NCBI GenBank assembly: GCA_031291325.1
Contig: JARLJG010000010.1
Coordinates: 1-64,000, forward strand
Direction of reading: 5' to 3'
Origin: Burkholderiaceae bacterium
GTDB lineage: Bacteria > Pseudomonadota > Gammaproteobacteria > Burkholderiales > Burkholderiaceae_D
DNA length: 64,000 nucleotides
The first letter of the stretch is position 1, and each line of letters begins with the position of its first letter. The position numbers and the translations under genes are program-made. Below are positions 23,630 through 33,073 of this stretch, in pieces. The notes below the pieces were generated by a model that saw only the letters and a program-made list of their open reading frames with translations, did no database searches and was not told the origin of the DNA.

Positions 23630-24973
23630 TTACGGATGTTTGACGGGATGTTTGGCGTGCACGCCGGCTATCAGGGCAATTGCGCTCATTACCAGCAAGA
23701 TGCTTAATAGATAGAGTGCGTTGTCCATGTTGCCGGTATGCGTCTTGATGATGCCGATGACCCAGGGGCTGACTATGCCACTGGTAATGCCGATGCTGCT
23801 GATCATCGCGATGCCCGCAGCCGATGATTTTCCCGATAGATAGGTGGTCGGGACCGCCCAAAAAATCGGCAGTGCGGAAAAGATCAGCACGGCAGCCGCC
23901 GACAGTATGGCGAGGGTCGCGACCAGGCTTCCCGGGTGCAGCGTCAACAGTGCCAGTGCCAGTGCGCCGCCCACTGCGCATAGCGCGAAATGTTTGCGGC
24001 GCTCCGCCTTGCGATCTGAATGGCGGGCAATCAGGATCACGCCGATTGCGCCGATTGCGTTCGGAATCGCCGTATACAAACTGATCAGGACAATATCCTT
24101 CACGCCGAAATCGCGAATCATCAGCGGCATCCAGAAATTCAAGGTGAGCGACGCGCAAGTCAGTGAAAAGTAAATAAAGGCGAACAAGTACACGCGCGGA
24201 TTCGTCAGAGCGACGCCAAGCGAATGGCGGGTATCGCCCTCGGCGTGGCGCGGATCGTTTGCGAGATTATCGGCGAGCCGCCGCTTTTCTTCGCTGTCGA
24301 GCCAGCTTGCCTGTGCTGGGCTGTCGTCCAGATAGAAATATGCGACCAGTGCCAGCAGAATTGCCGGCGCGCCTTCGATGACAAACATCCATTGCCAGCC
24401 GCGTATGCCGAATACACCGGCCATGTCGCGCATGATCCAGCCCGAGATCAGGCCGCCCAGAACGCCGGCCACGGCGACGCCGGCGAAGAAGACGGAAATC
24501 ACTCCGGCGCGCCGCACGGAAGGATACCAATAAGTCAGGTACAGCACGATGCCGGGGAAAAATCCCGCCTCGAACACGCCGAGCATGAAGCGCATCGTAT
24601 AGAAATGAATCGGGGCCGAGACCAGCATCATTCCCACCGATGCCACCCCCCACAATACCATGATGCGCGTGAAGGTCTTGCGGGCGCCGAATCGCTCCAG
24701 CAGCAGATTACTGGGCACCTCGCACAGCACGTAGCCGATATAGAACACGGCAGCGCCCAGGCCGTACATGGCATCGCTGAAGCCGAGATCCTGCTTCATC
24801 TGCAATTGCGCGAAGCCGATGTTGATGCGGTCCAGGAACGATATTACGTAACAAATAAATAGAAAAGGAATGATGCGTAGCGAAACCTTGCGGTAAAGCG
24901 TGCCGTCGGTGCGCGGCGGATCGATTGCGGCGACCGACTGCAAGGCCGGTTCGCTGATTTGGATGCTGGTCAT
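23630..24973 (-). CDS. MFS transporter, anion:cation symporter type
   Basis: 447 residues with twelve predicted helices in two halves of six, a central cytoplasmic loop (LDSEEKRRLADNLANDPRHA) and the ACS-family pattern RIIPFLFICYVISFLDRINIGFA in helix 1 and PSNLLLERFGARK between helices 2 and 3. Relatives import aromatic or sugar acids. GGAGAC lies before ATG 24973. It sits 17 bases before the monooxygenase gene in the same reverse operon and probably imports that enzyme's substrate. Confidence 0.9.
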   Translation of the reverse strand: MTSIQISEPALQSVAAIDPPRTDGTLYRKVSLRIIPFLFICYVISFLDRINIGFAQLQMKQDLGFSDAMYGLGAAVFYIGYVLCEVPSNLLLERFGARKTFTRIMVLWGVASVGMMLVSAPIHFYTMRFMLGVFEAGFFPGIVLYLTYWYPSVRRAGVISVFFAGVAVAGVLGGLISGWIMRDMAGVFGIRGWQWMFVIEGAPAILLALVAYFYLDDSPAQASWLDSEEKRRLADNLANDPRHAEGDTRHSLGVALTNPRVYLFAFIYFSLTCASLTLNFWMPLMIRDFGVKDIVLISLYTAIPNAIGAIGVILIARHSDRKAERRKHFALCAVGGALALALLTLHPGSLVATLAILSAAAVLIFSALPIFWAVPTTYLSGKSSAAGIAMISSIGITSGIVSPWVIGIIKTHTGNMDNALYLLSILLVMSAIALIAGVHAKHPVKHP

Positions 24974-25100
24974 GCTGTCTCCATATTTTTGGCGGATCGC
25001 CGACGCCATCGCCGATGCAGCGACGGGCCGACGTTTCGGGGCGCGGCATCTGTGTGCCGCTGCTGAAGTGCTACTGGTTCGTCAAATGCTAAGCACCACA

Positions 25101-26060
25101 CTAGTGCTGCAATGCCGACCACATTTCCTTGTCGCGCTGCGCGGTCCAGATGCGCGGATGCGCAATACCGCTGGCCTCGTCGTAGGCGCGCGAAACGTCG
25201 AATGGCAGGCAGTGTTCATAGATGAATACTTGCCCGAACTTGGGGTCCATCGCCTTGCGCGCATGCGCCATCGCGGCCTTCAAATCCATTTTCTGCGCAA
25301 CGGCTTCGCGGCCCTGTTGCAACAGCGTGGTGACGAAGTCCTTGGTATAGTCGATGCCGACATTGACCTCATCCGTATCGAACATCGCCGGGCCACGGCC
25401 GGGCACCAGCTTTTCTGCTCCGAGATTGCGCAAGGCTTCCAGCGTGTCCGGCCATTGCTCCAGTTGCGCGTCGCCGCAATAGCAGGCCGCGCCGAACTCG
25501 ACCAGATCACCCGAAAACAGGACTTTTTGCGATGGAATCCAGACGATCGTATCGCCCTTGGTATGGCCGGCGCCCAGGTGCATGATCTTGACTTCGAGTT
25601 TGCCGAGGAACAGCGTGATTTCTTTCTCAAAGACCAGCGTCGGCCAGGTCAGGCCGGGAACCGTTTCAACCCCGGAAAACAGGCGCGGAAAGCGCTCGAT
25701 TTCCGACTTCATGTCGGCGTCGCCGCGCTCGACGATCATTTCATAGGTTCCACGGCTGGCGATGATTTGCTGCGCGCCTTCCTTGAAATACGCCGATGCG
25801 CCCAGCACCCGCACCGCGTGGTAGTGCGACAGCACGATATGTTTGATCGGCTTGTCGGTAATCGTGCGGATCCGCGCGATCAAGTCTTGCGCCATCGCCG
25901 GGGTGGCGGTGGTATCGACGATCAACACGCTATCGTCGCCGACAATCACGCCGGAGTTCGGGTCGCCCTCGGCGGTATACGCCCAGGCGTTTTCCGACAA
26001 ACGCGTGAAGGTGATTTTCTTTTCTTCCAGATCGGCTTGCGAGGCAAAGGCTTTGCTCAT
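25101..26060 (-). CDS. Metallo-beta-lactamase-fold hydrolase with altered metal motif
   Basis: 319 residues. Fold landmarks are GVIVGDDSVLIVDTTATPAM, the metal-motif position SHYHAVRVLGASAYF, the second His region HLGAGHTKGDTIVWIP and VLFSGDLVEFG. The HxHxDH motif is changed: HYHAVR keeps the two first His but lacks the Asp and third His. It heads the catabolic operon, directly opposite the IclR pair. Relatives are annotated as hydrolases in aromatic-degradation clusters; thioester or lactone hydrolysis is a guess. AAGGAAG precedes the ATG. Confidence 0.85.
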   Translation of the reverse strand: MSKAFASQADLEEKKITFTRLSENAWAYTAEGDPNSGVIVGDDSVLIVDTTATPAMAQDLIARIRTITDKPIKHIVLSHYHAVRVLGASAYFKEGAQQIIASRGTYEMIVERGDADMKSEIERFPRLFSGVETVPGLTWPTLVFEKEITLFLGKLEVKIMHLGAGHTKGDTIVWIPSQKVLFSGDLVEFGAACYCGDAQLEQWPDTLEALRNLGAEKLVPGRGPAMFDTDEVNVGIDYTKDFVTTLLQQGREAVAQKMDLKAAMAHARKAMDPKFGQVFIYEHCLPFDVSRAYDEASGIAHPRIWTAQRDKEMWSALQH

Positions 26061-26206
26061 GGTTCTTCCTTGAACGTTGGGATGAGGCAACGCCTGCCGG
26101 CAGTCCGATGCGGATTGCGGCGATAGAGCTCGTCTCACCCTGGTTATGTAATCGAAAATTTATCGGGCAAATGGATAATAGGATTGGGAATGGCGTTTGT
26201 CAAGAA

Positions 26207-26230
26207 CAAATACATTTGGTATTTGCAAAT
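26207..26230. promoter_or_regulatory. IclR-type operator between the divergent promoters
   Basis: An inverted repeat CAAATAC-atttg-GTATTTG (26207-26225) overlaps a perfect palindrome ATTTGCAAAT (26221-26230). It lies about 100 bases before the first IclR gene and 150 bases before the metallo-hydrolase gene, where a regulator could control both. Confidence 0.55.
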
Positions 26231-26325
26231 ATAATTTGGTGGCTGCCGCGGTTCATTGCGGCGGATTCGATGCAAATTTCCTTTATCATGGGGCGTTGGC
26301 GCAGTTGACTTCCTGGGAACATGAA

Positions 26326-27156
26326 ATGAGCAAAGTGGCATCATCGACGGCAGCGGCGGACGGCGACTTAGAGAGCAAAAGTGAGCAAAAGCAGCAACGC
26401 GGCATCCAAAGCGTCGAAGTCGGCGCGCGCTTGCTGCAAGCGCTTGCCAGCGCGCGGCGACCGATAGGCTTGAGCGATTTGGGCGCCGCCGCCAATATGC
26501 CGTCGGCACAGGCATTCACCTACCTGGTCAGTCTTGGCCGAATGGGACTGGTGAAACGCGATCCAATTTCCGGCGACTACGAACCGGGGCCGCTGGCCTT
26601 GCGGCTGGGTTTGCTGCGCCTGGAACAGACTGCTGCCTACCGCGCCGCCATGCCGCAAGTGCGTGCGCTGGCCCAACAAGTCGGTTACAGCGTGGCTGTT
26701 TGCATGCCAGGCCCGAAAGGGCCGACCATCGTGCGCTACGAGCACGCCGGACTTCCCTTACATGTGAACTTGCATATCGGCACCGTCATGGCGCTGCAAA
26801 CGACCTCCACCGGACGGGTATTCTGTGCGTATGCGTCGGCGGAAGAGCGCAAGATTCTGCTCGCCGGTCAACAAGGCGGCGATCTTTCTATCCAAGCATC
26901 GCAAGCGGAGCAGATCGCCTTCGAGTCGCGTTTGGCCGAGATCCGTAAAAGAGGCATGGAACGCAGCATCAATACGCCAAGCCCCGGAATCAGCAGCCTG
27001 TGCGCGCCGGTATGCGACCGGAACGGTCAACTATGCCTGGCACTGACGATCATCGGCGCAAGCGGCTCGATCGACGTCAAATGGAATGGCGTGGTGGCAA
27101 TCCCGCTGGAGCGCACCGCAAAAGCCATCAGCGCCGCCCTTGCGGTCAATACATGA
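26326..27156 (+). CDS. IclR-family transcriptional regulator (first of a tandem pair)
   Basis: 276 residues from ATG 26326 (MSKVASS), with GGGAA upstream. The winged helix-turn-helix covers GIQSVEVGARLLQALASARR to PSAQAFTYLVSLGRMGLVKR; the effector domain follows with IVRYEHAGLPLHVNLHIGTV, TTSTGRVFCAYAS and the C-terminal ISSLCAPVCDRNGQL segment. IclR proteins sense small organic acids and control divergent catabolic operons. Its stop overlaps the next regulator's start (ATGA). Divergence from the monooxygenase operon points to that operon as the target. Confidence 0.92.
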   Translation: MSKVASSTAAADGDLESKSEQKQQRGIQSVEVGARLLQALASARRPIGLSDLGAAANMPSAQAFTYLVSLGRMGLVKRDPISGDYEPGPLALRLGLLRLEQTAAYRAAMPQVRALAQQVGYSVAVCMPGPKGPTIVRYEHAGLPLHVNLHIGTVMALQTTSTGRVFCAYASAEERKILLAGQQGGDLSIQASQAEQIAFESRLAEIRKRGMERSINTPSPGISSLCAPVCDRNGQLCLALTIIGASGSIDVKWNGVVAIPLERTAKAISAALAVNT

Positions 27157-28022
27157 GGACATCGAACGTGTTGTCTGCACCAGAATTTTCCCCCGATCCA
27201 ATCGCCTCGGTCAGCGACGGCAAACCGCAGCGCGGAATCCAGGCGCTCGAAAGCAGTGGAGAATTGCTTGCCGCGCTAGCTTCTGCCGGCATGCCCTTGT
27301 CGCTGCGCGATCTTGCGCAGGCCGCCGGCATGCCCACCGCCAAGGCTTTTGCGCACCTGGTCAGCCTGGTCAAGACCGGCATCCTGACCCGCAGCGAGGA
27401 CGGATGCTTTTCAGCCGGGCCTCTCAGTCTGGAACTGGGTTTGCTCGCGTTGCAGCGACTGTCGCCGACCAGGGAGGCGGAACAGAAAATCCTCGAGATC
27501 GCCAATCTCACCCGACTCAGCGTGGCGACAGCCGTGCTGGGGCCGCTGGGGCCGACCGTGGTTCAGTTGGAAGAATCCATGCGGCCGCTGCACGTCAGCT
27601 TGCGCATCGGAACCGTTCTTTCATTGGTCAATACCGCAATCGGCAGGGTATTTGCTGCGCACTTGTCGACCGAGATACTAGCCAACCTGTTGCAACAAGA
27701 TGGCATCCGCCTGGCAGGCGAGGCGCAATTTTCAAGCCCCGAATCGGCGCGTTCACCAACCCAAAAAGCGTACCATGAGCAGCTTGGGCAAATCGCGTCG
27801 CGCGGCATGGACCATGCGTTGGATAGGCCGGTTCCCGGTATTCACACGCTTGCCGCGCCGGTATTCGACCATACCGGCGCGATCTGTCTTGTGATCGCCT
27901 TGATGGGGTATTCCGGAAGCTTTGACAGCACGCTTGATGGCGAGATGGCGCATTACCTGCGCCGCGAGGCAGAATCATTGTCCCATCGCATGGGTTACTT
28001 TGCCGTGCCGCCGACAAAATAG
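27153..28022 (+). CDS. IclR-family transcriptional regulator (second of a tandem pair)
   Basis: 289 residues, start overlapping the previous stop. Same layout: GIQALESSGELLAALASAGM to PTAKAFAHLVSLVKTGILTR for DNA binding, then VVQLEESMRPLHVSLRIGTV, TAIGRVFAAHLS and IHTLAAPVFDHTGAI for the effector domain. Segment-by-segment similarity to its neighbour indicates local duplication followed by divergence. The two may form heterodimers or answer different effectors, which is inference. A short gap separates it from a convergent reductase gene. Confidence 0.92.
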   Translation: MRTSNVLSAPEFSPDPIASVSDGKPQRGIQALESSGELLAALASAGMPLSLRDLAQAAGMPTAKAFAHLVSLVKTGILTRSEDGCFSAGPLSLELGLLALQRLSPTREAEQKILEIANLTRLSVATAVLGPLGPTVVQLEESMRPLHVSLRIGTVLSLVNTAIGRVFAAHLSTEILANLLQQDGIRLAGEAQFSSPESARSPTQKAYHEQLGQIASRGMDHALDRPVPGIHTLAAPVFDHTGAICLVIALMGYSGSFDSTLDGEMAHYLRREAESLSHRMGYFAVPPTK

Positions 28023-28138
28023 TCGAGCGCGAATATGGGCCAGGGTCGAAAGAGATTGCAACACTTGAAGCTGTGCAGCGGCCACGATCGGTTTCTGTCG
28101 CGCCTCTCGCTACCCTGTTGCGCTCCCACACGCCGGCT

Positions 28139-29191
28139 TCACCGATTCGCGCGGTTATGCAGCTCCTCCCAACTACGGTAGTGGTCGATCAATGTCTCCC
28201 GAATAGGCTTATATGCGATGCCGAGTTCATCGATACTGCGCCGATTGTCCACCTGGAAGCGTATCCCCAAGTGTTTTCCGATGTAGTCTTGCGTCAATCC
28301 AAATAATGGCCCGATGGCTCTGACGAGCCAATCCGGTATTTGGTGACTGCCCAGCAAATACGGACGTTTATGCACTGTCCGAATGATCTTCGCAATCTCC
28401 AGAAAAGACACCATTTGCTTTTCCGCCAGGATATATCTGCCGTTCGCCTCCGCTTTTTCGGCAGCTTTGATATGCGCAACGGCCACGTCGCGCACATCGA
28501 CAGTCGTAAAGCTCAGGTTGGGCACGCCGTAAAAGAAGTACCCTTTCATCAGCTCGTCCAGCAGGAACAGGCTTCCCGATTCGGACGCCGGGGTGAGGGA
28601 AGGGCCGAGTATCAATCCGGGATTGAGCACGACCATGCGCCAGCGATTTTGCGCGTTGCATATCCGCCAGGCTTCCTGCTCTGCCATTACCTTGGCATAG
28701 TGATAGGGGTTATTTTCGATGTTGCTGCTGGTATTGAAATACTGTTCCGACAGAGTCTGGTTTTCCATGCTCATGACGTCGATGTAATCGCCGAAAATCG
28801 CGCCGACGGTCGAGGTGAGAACGACTCTTTCTACGCTTGCGGCGCGATTAACGCTGTCGAGCACATTGCGGGTTCCAAGCAGCGCAGGTTCGAGCATTTG
28901 CCGTTGCCCGTCCTTGATTTTTTCCGGCAGCATGAAAGGCGAGGCGACGTGATAGACGACGGTGCAAGCGTCCATTGCCGCATCGAAGGAGCGCGGCTTC
29001 AAGAGGTCGGCCTCATACAGCCGCAAGCGCCCCGGGTATTTTTTCTGCATTTCTTCCAGCGGGCGAACCTTGGATTGATTGGCTACGCTGCGCACGGTCG
29101 TATGAACCGTGTCATTGCCTTCCAATAACTGCTGGATCAAATGGCTTGCTACAAATCCGCTGCCCCCGGTTACCAGAACTGACTTTGCCAT
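28139..29191 (-). CDS. NAD(P)-dependent epimerase/dihydroflavonol-reductase-like SDR
   Basis: 350 residues from ATG 29191 (MAKSVLVTGGSGFVASHL); AAGG lies 7 bases upstream. An extended SDR: TGGSGFVASH nucleotide site, LTSTVGAIFG with the catalytic Ser/Thr, and YHYAKVMAEQEAW with the YxxxK pair. Similarity in layout is to dihydroflavonol 4-reductases and related aldehyde or ketone reductases. It is the last gene before the IclR pair and lies 108 bases downstream of the TonB receptor gene, separated by two strong hairpins, so it may or may not belong to that operon. Confidence 0.85.
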   Translation of the reverse strand: MAKSVLVTGGSGFVASHLIQQLLEGNDTVHTTVRSVANQSKVRPLEEMQKKYPGRLRLYEADLLKPRSFDAAMDACTVVYHVASPFMLPEKIKDGQRQMLEPALLGTRNVLDSVNRAASVERVVLTSTVGAIFGDYIDVMSMENQTLSEQYFNTSSNIENNPYHYAKVMAEQEAWRICNAQNRWRMVVLNPGLILGPSLTPASESGSLFLLDELMKGYFFYGVPNLSFTTVDVRDVAVAHIKAAEKAEANGRYILAEKQMVSFLEIAKIIRTVHKRPYLLGSHQIPDWLVRAIGPLFGLTQDYIGKHLGIRFQVDNRRSIDELGIAYKPIRETLIDHYRSWEELHNRANR

Positions 29192-29229
29192 ACCCAACCT
29201 TTATGAGCAATCCGAGTGTCTTCATTCAC

Positions 29230-29294
29230 GCATGGATGGGCGGATGCGCCCATCCATGCTCGCAAGTTTCGTCGATACCATGACGAAGGTATCG
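29230..29294 (-). terminator. Two intercistronic hairpins after the TonB receptor gene
   Basis: A perfect 12-bp stem GCATGGATGGGC / GCCCATCCATGC (29230-29259) and a 7-bp stem CGATACC / GGTATCG (29273-29294). Neither has a T-run. They could partially terminate or protect the upstream mRNA. Confidence 0.45.
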
Positions 29295-29299
29295 CCGTC

Positions 29300-31678
29300 C
29301 TACATCCTCACGTTCAGTTGCAGCCCCATCAGGCGCGGCGCCGTCACGTAGGCGTAGGGTGTGCCCAATACTGCGGAAACCGGATTGCCGTCCACCACGT
29401 AACGCTGGTTGAAAAGATTGTTCACATACAACGCCAATCCCCAACGGCGGTCGTTGCGTTGCCAGCCGAAATGCAAGTCGGTGCGGTTTTGCGCGCCGCC
29501 GATGGTGACGGCGGGCGTGGAAAGGCAGGTCATTTGCGCGGCGGAATCGTCGTTGCAACGGGTCGCGCCGGTATAGGCATGTTGCACATCCAGGTTGACG
29601 ACACCGTCCAACACATCGTACCAGCTGTAGTCGATTCCGGCAGCGCCGCTCCAGAACGGCGTGCCCACTGCCTGTCCGGTCAGGTCCGGGCCGTTCGGCA
29701 CGGTGTAGGTTCCATATTTCTGGTCGATGTATTCCGCATTCGCGTACAGGCGCAGATTGCGCGTCGGCTGCCAATGGATATCCAGGTCCAGGCCGTTCGC
29801 GCTCTGGTCGGCATTCGTCACTTCGTACGACGGTATCGGGTTGCCGGTCGCCTGCACCAGCGTCAGAGATTGCAGATTGGTGAATTTGTAGTGGAAGACC
29901 GACGCATTCACCATCAACTTGATGCTCTTGAAGTAGCTCTTGACGCCGGCCTCGTAGTTCCACACGGTTTCCGGCTGGAATTGCTGCCCCATGAATTCCG
30001 AGTTGAAGCCGCCTGATTGGTAGCCCTTGGTGATCGACGCATAGCTCATGATATCGGGCGTATAGTGGTAGTCGAGCACCAGCCGGGGGCTGGCGTCGTT
30101 CCAGCTCCGACTCAGGTTCATGTGCGAAGCGGGCGCGCTGGCATCGATCAGGAAATTCTGCGTCAATGCGGCCAGCGCCTGGCTCTGCCCGGTGAAAAAG
30201 CCGTACTGGTTGGCAGCCGCGATGGTGCTATCCAAGGCCGTGGCGATACGGGTCGGGTAGTCCCAGGTGAATTCCTTGCTGTCGCGCGTCAACCGCAAGC
30301 CGGTGGTCAGGTTCAGCTTGGGCTGCAGATGCCAGATCACGTCGCCGTAGGCGGCGACGGATTTGTATACGCCGTTGTTGTACATATTTTCCTGCCACGA
30401 ATTGCCGAGGAAATTCAACGGCAAACCATACTGGCTGGCGCCAGCGTTGAGCGCGGTGAACAACGGCACGCCCGTGGTATTGTTGGCGACGGTATTGTAG
30501 GTGTCGGTATTGGTATTGGCTTGGTTGTCCTGATACGCATCTTCATGGAACATGCTGACGCCGGCCACCCAGTCGACCGTTTCGTTCTTGCCGGCCAGCT
30601 TGAATTCCTGCTGCCAGGTGGTGTTCTTTTCGATATTCGCGATGTCCAGGAAAGTTACGTAGTTGTTCGTGCCATCTTCGTCTTCCAGATTGTACGAATT
30701 GAAATGCCGATATGCAGTGGTCGATGTGAAATCCGCCCACTGCAAAGGTTTTTCGATCCGCAGCGAGACGCCGTTGAAGGTGCGCGTTTCCTTGTTCGGG
30801 CTGACGCCGTCGTTGTATAGTGGGCTATTGAGCGGGTTGACATAGGTCGCCGGATTGGCCGGAAAAGCGGGCGCCGTTCCCGACGCGGAAACCGGAATCA
30901 GCGACATCGCAGGCCGGGCCATTTGGTTCAGGCTTTCGTGTTCCCAGGTCAGCACGGCCTTTAGTTGATCCGGTCCTTTCCACAACAGCGCGGTGCGCGT
31001 GCCCCAATCGTTGGCATTCGCATAATTTTGGCCCGTGCCGCTATCTTTCAACCAACCGTTGCTCTGGTTGTCGACCACGTTGAAGCGCAAATCGAAATCC
31101 GCATTCAACGGCACGTTCAACAAGCCGGCCAGATAGTAGGAGCCGTAATTTCCGCCGCGCAACGTGGCTTCGGCCTCCAGTTCGTCCGAGGGCGCATTGG
31201 AAACGACGGAAATGGCTCCGGCAGCGCTGTTGCGCCCGAACAGGGTTCCTTGCGGTCCCTTCAAGACTTCAATGCGCTGCACGTCGTTGAAATTCATCAA
31301 CGCGCCGCCGGTCTTGCCGCTATACACGCCGTCGATGTAGACGCCCACCGGCGAGTCGGTGCCGATACCGAAATCGTTCGTGCCCACGCCGCGCAAGTAA
31401 TAGAACGGTTGGGTCGCCTGGCTGCCATCGACGGCCAGGCCGGGGATATAGCCATTCAAGCTATCCAGACTGGTCGCGGCCAATTTGTCCAGTTGGCTCG
31501 CGTTCATGGTCTGAAACGGGATCGGCACCGCTTGCGCCTCCTGAGAACGACTTTGCGCGGTCACTGTGATGGTCTGCACCGCATCTTGATCGTCCGCATA
31601 TGCCAGACAAGGCCATGCTGCCATCAATACGATTGCCTGCGATGTGCAAACAGCGATTTTACGTTTTGCGAATTTCAT
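29300..31678 (-). CDS. TonB-dependent outer membrane receptor
   Basis: 792 residues from ATG 31678, with AAGGAGG upstream. Signal peptide to about residue 28, then a TonB box-like TITVTAQ, the plug domain with LRGVGTNDFGIGTDSPVGVY and VEVLKGPQGTLFGRNSAAGA, and a 22-strand barrel ending in LMGLQLNVRM. Receptors of this group import bulky or scarce substrates, energised by TonB-ExbBD. It is the downstream partner of a large catabolic cluster, 117 bases after the PLP-enzyme gene, and probably imports that cluster's substrate; no siderophore genes are near. Confidence 0.93.
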   Translation of the reverse strand: MKFAKRKIAVCTSQAIVLMAAWPCLAYADDQDAVQTITVTAQSRSQEAQAVPIPFQTMNASQLDKLAATSLDSLNGYIPGLAVDGSQATQPFYYLRGVGTNDFGIGTDSPVGVYIDGVYSGKTGGALMNFNDVQRIEVLKGPQGTLFGRNSAAGAISVVSNAPSDELEAEATLRGGNYGSYYLAGLLNVPLNADFDLRFNVVDNQSNGWLKDSGTGQNYANANDWGTRTALLWKGPDQLKAVLTWEHESLNQMARPAMSLIPVSASGTAPAFPANPATYVNPLNSPLYNDGVSPNKETRTFNGVSLRIEKPLQWADFTSTTAYRHFNSYNLEDEDGTNNYVTFLDIANIEKNTTWQQEFKLAGKNETVDWVAGVSMFHEDAYQDNQANTNTDTYNTVANNTTGVPLFTALNAGASQYGLPLNFLGNSWQENMYNNGVYKSVAAYGDVIWHLQPKLNLTTGLRLTRDSKEFTWDYPTRIATALDSTIAAANQYGFFTGQSQALAALTQNFLIDASAPASHMNLSRSWNDASPRLVLDYHYTPDIMSYASITKGYQSGGFNSEFMGQQFQPETVWNYEAGVKSYFKSIKLMVNASVFHYKFTNLQSLTLVQATGNPIPSYEVTNADQSANGLDLDIHWQPTRNLRLYANAEYIDQKYGTYTVPNGPDLTGQAVGTPFWSGAAGIDYSWYDVLDGVVNLDVQHAYTGATRCNDDSAAQMTCLSTPAVTIGGAQNRTDLHFGWQRNDRRWGLALYVNNLFNQRYVVDGNPVSAVLGTPYAYVTAPRLMGLQLNVRM

Positions 31679-31795
31679 GTTTCCTCCTTGGTCCCTATCA
31701 TTGTCGTTAATTTCAAGTCGATATCTACCTGTCATTGACACTGGCGGCGAGTTGGCTCTGGTCCTTTATGCTCGCCTATACTGCGTTTTGATTCC

Positions 31796-33073
31796 CTATC
31801 CTGTGGCCGGAAATACCGGCCACGACTCCGCGATCTTTCCATTTTCGTAGACGGCGATATCGCCGAATTGCTGCAACACTGCTTCGCTTTGCCTTGGCCG
31901 GAAAAACACGATGTCGTCCGGCTGCAATTGCTGGACGCCCGATGCGCTCAGCAGTTGTTGGTTCGACGACGTGCCATACAAGCCGCTGGCGCGCAAGCCG
32001 CCTGGCGATACGGGGTCGGCCAGCCAATTGCCGCCGTAGATGAAGACGGCTTTTCGCTGGTTTGGGTCCCACAGGCGCGCTGCAGTCCCGATTGCCTCGA
32101 CGCCATACGGCATCGAGAATTTTTCCATCACCTTCAGCACGGGGGTTGCGATGAACACCGCCGGCTTCAGGTCGTCGAGGCTGGCCAAATCGAAATCGCT
32201 GGCCTTGACCATTGCCGAACCGATCGACAATTCGTTCTCGATTCCCGAGCCGTCGTACAAACGATACGTGGGGGAACCGGCGACGTTGAAGCTCGGTTTC
32301 CGATTCGGGCTTTTTAACATGTTCAGCGTTTCGGCGGCAAAGCGCGCGTACACCTCCCGCGCGTGCGTCAGGGCCGCCGTCCGCAGGCCGGGAAGATCGG
32401 GGATTTTCGCGATATGGGCGTCGTAACCCATCATGCCGGACCATTGCAGGCGCGGCTCGCTTTGCAAAATCGCCAGCATGCGATGCAGCGTGTCGAGGTC
32501 GGGAATGCCGCCGCGATGCAAGCCGACATCGATCTCCAGGTTGATGCGCAGGTCGAGCGCTTGTTGCCGCGCCAAGTCGCGGTATTGCGCCAGCCGTTCC
32601 GGCGTATCGATCAACCATTGCAATTGGCGTTCGGCGGCAAAGCCGTCGTTGGCCGCCGTCGCGTGCTGGTAGAAGCTGGCGGCGGCAGCGACCGGCATCG
32701 GCTTGCCCAGCAAGATGTCGTTGTCGCCCTTGGCCATCAAATTCAATTGCGGCAGGCTGAACAGCATCATTTTCCTGCTATGTGTGACGGCGGCGACGGT
32801 ATCGATCAGGGCTTGGCAGGGCAGGGATTTCACCACCAGGCGCACGTCCATGCGGCTCTTGACATTGGCCATCACTTGCGCGGCATTGCGCAGCAATTGA
32901 GCGCGGTCGACGACCAAGGTCGGCGTGGCGATCCCGGCGCGTTTCAGCGCTTGCGCCAGGTCGGCGAAATACGGCGTGTGCGGCGCGCCGTTGGCGCGCG
33001 GCCTGGCGGCCCAGATGCCGAGCGCGCCGATGCCGGCTGCGGCCAAGAGCGCGCGCCGCTTCGGCGCGATCAT
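31796..33073 (-). CDS. DSD1/alanine racemase-fold PLP enzyme with Tat-like signal
   Basis: 425 residues. The fold-type III PLP barrel shows TPTLVVDRAQLLRNAAQVMA, MDVRLVVKSLPCQALID with the Schiff-base Lys near residue 84, and INLEIDVGLHRGGI. The C-terminal metal-dependent domain of D-threonine aldolase and D-serine dehydratase proteins follows (VFIYGGNWLADPVSP). The N-terminus MIAPKRRALLAAAGIGALG resembles a Tat signal, so the enzyme is probably periplasmic, unusual for the family. ATGA overlap couples it to the oxidase gene. Which beta-hydroxy amino compound it acts on is unknown. Confidence 0.82.
   Translation of the reverse strand: MIAPKRRALLAAAGIGALGIWAARPRANGAPHTPYFADLAQALKRAGIATPTLVVDRAQLLRNAAQVMANVKSRMDVRLVVKSLPCQALIDTVAAVTHSRKMMLFSLPQLNLMAKGDNDILLGKPMPVAAAASFYQHATAANDGFAAERQLQWLIDTPERLAQYRDLARQQALDLRINLEIDVGLHRGGIPDLDTLHRMLAILQSEPRLQWSGMMGYDAHIAKIPDLPGLRTAALTHAREVYARFAAETLNMLKSPNRKPSFNVAGSPTYRLYDGSGIENELSIGSAMVKASDFDLASLDDLKPAVFIATPVLKVMEKFSMPYGVEAIGTAARLWDPNQRKAVFIYGGNWLADPVSPGGLRASGLYGTSSNQQLLSASGVQQLQPDDIVFFRPRQSEAVLQQFGDIAVYENGKIAESWPVFPATG

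Noticed and set aside
29300-31741. TonB receptor start at 31741
   Set aside because: The ATG at 31678 has a strong AAGGAGG and begins a proper signal peptide.
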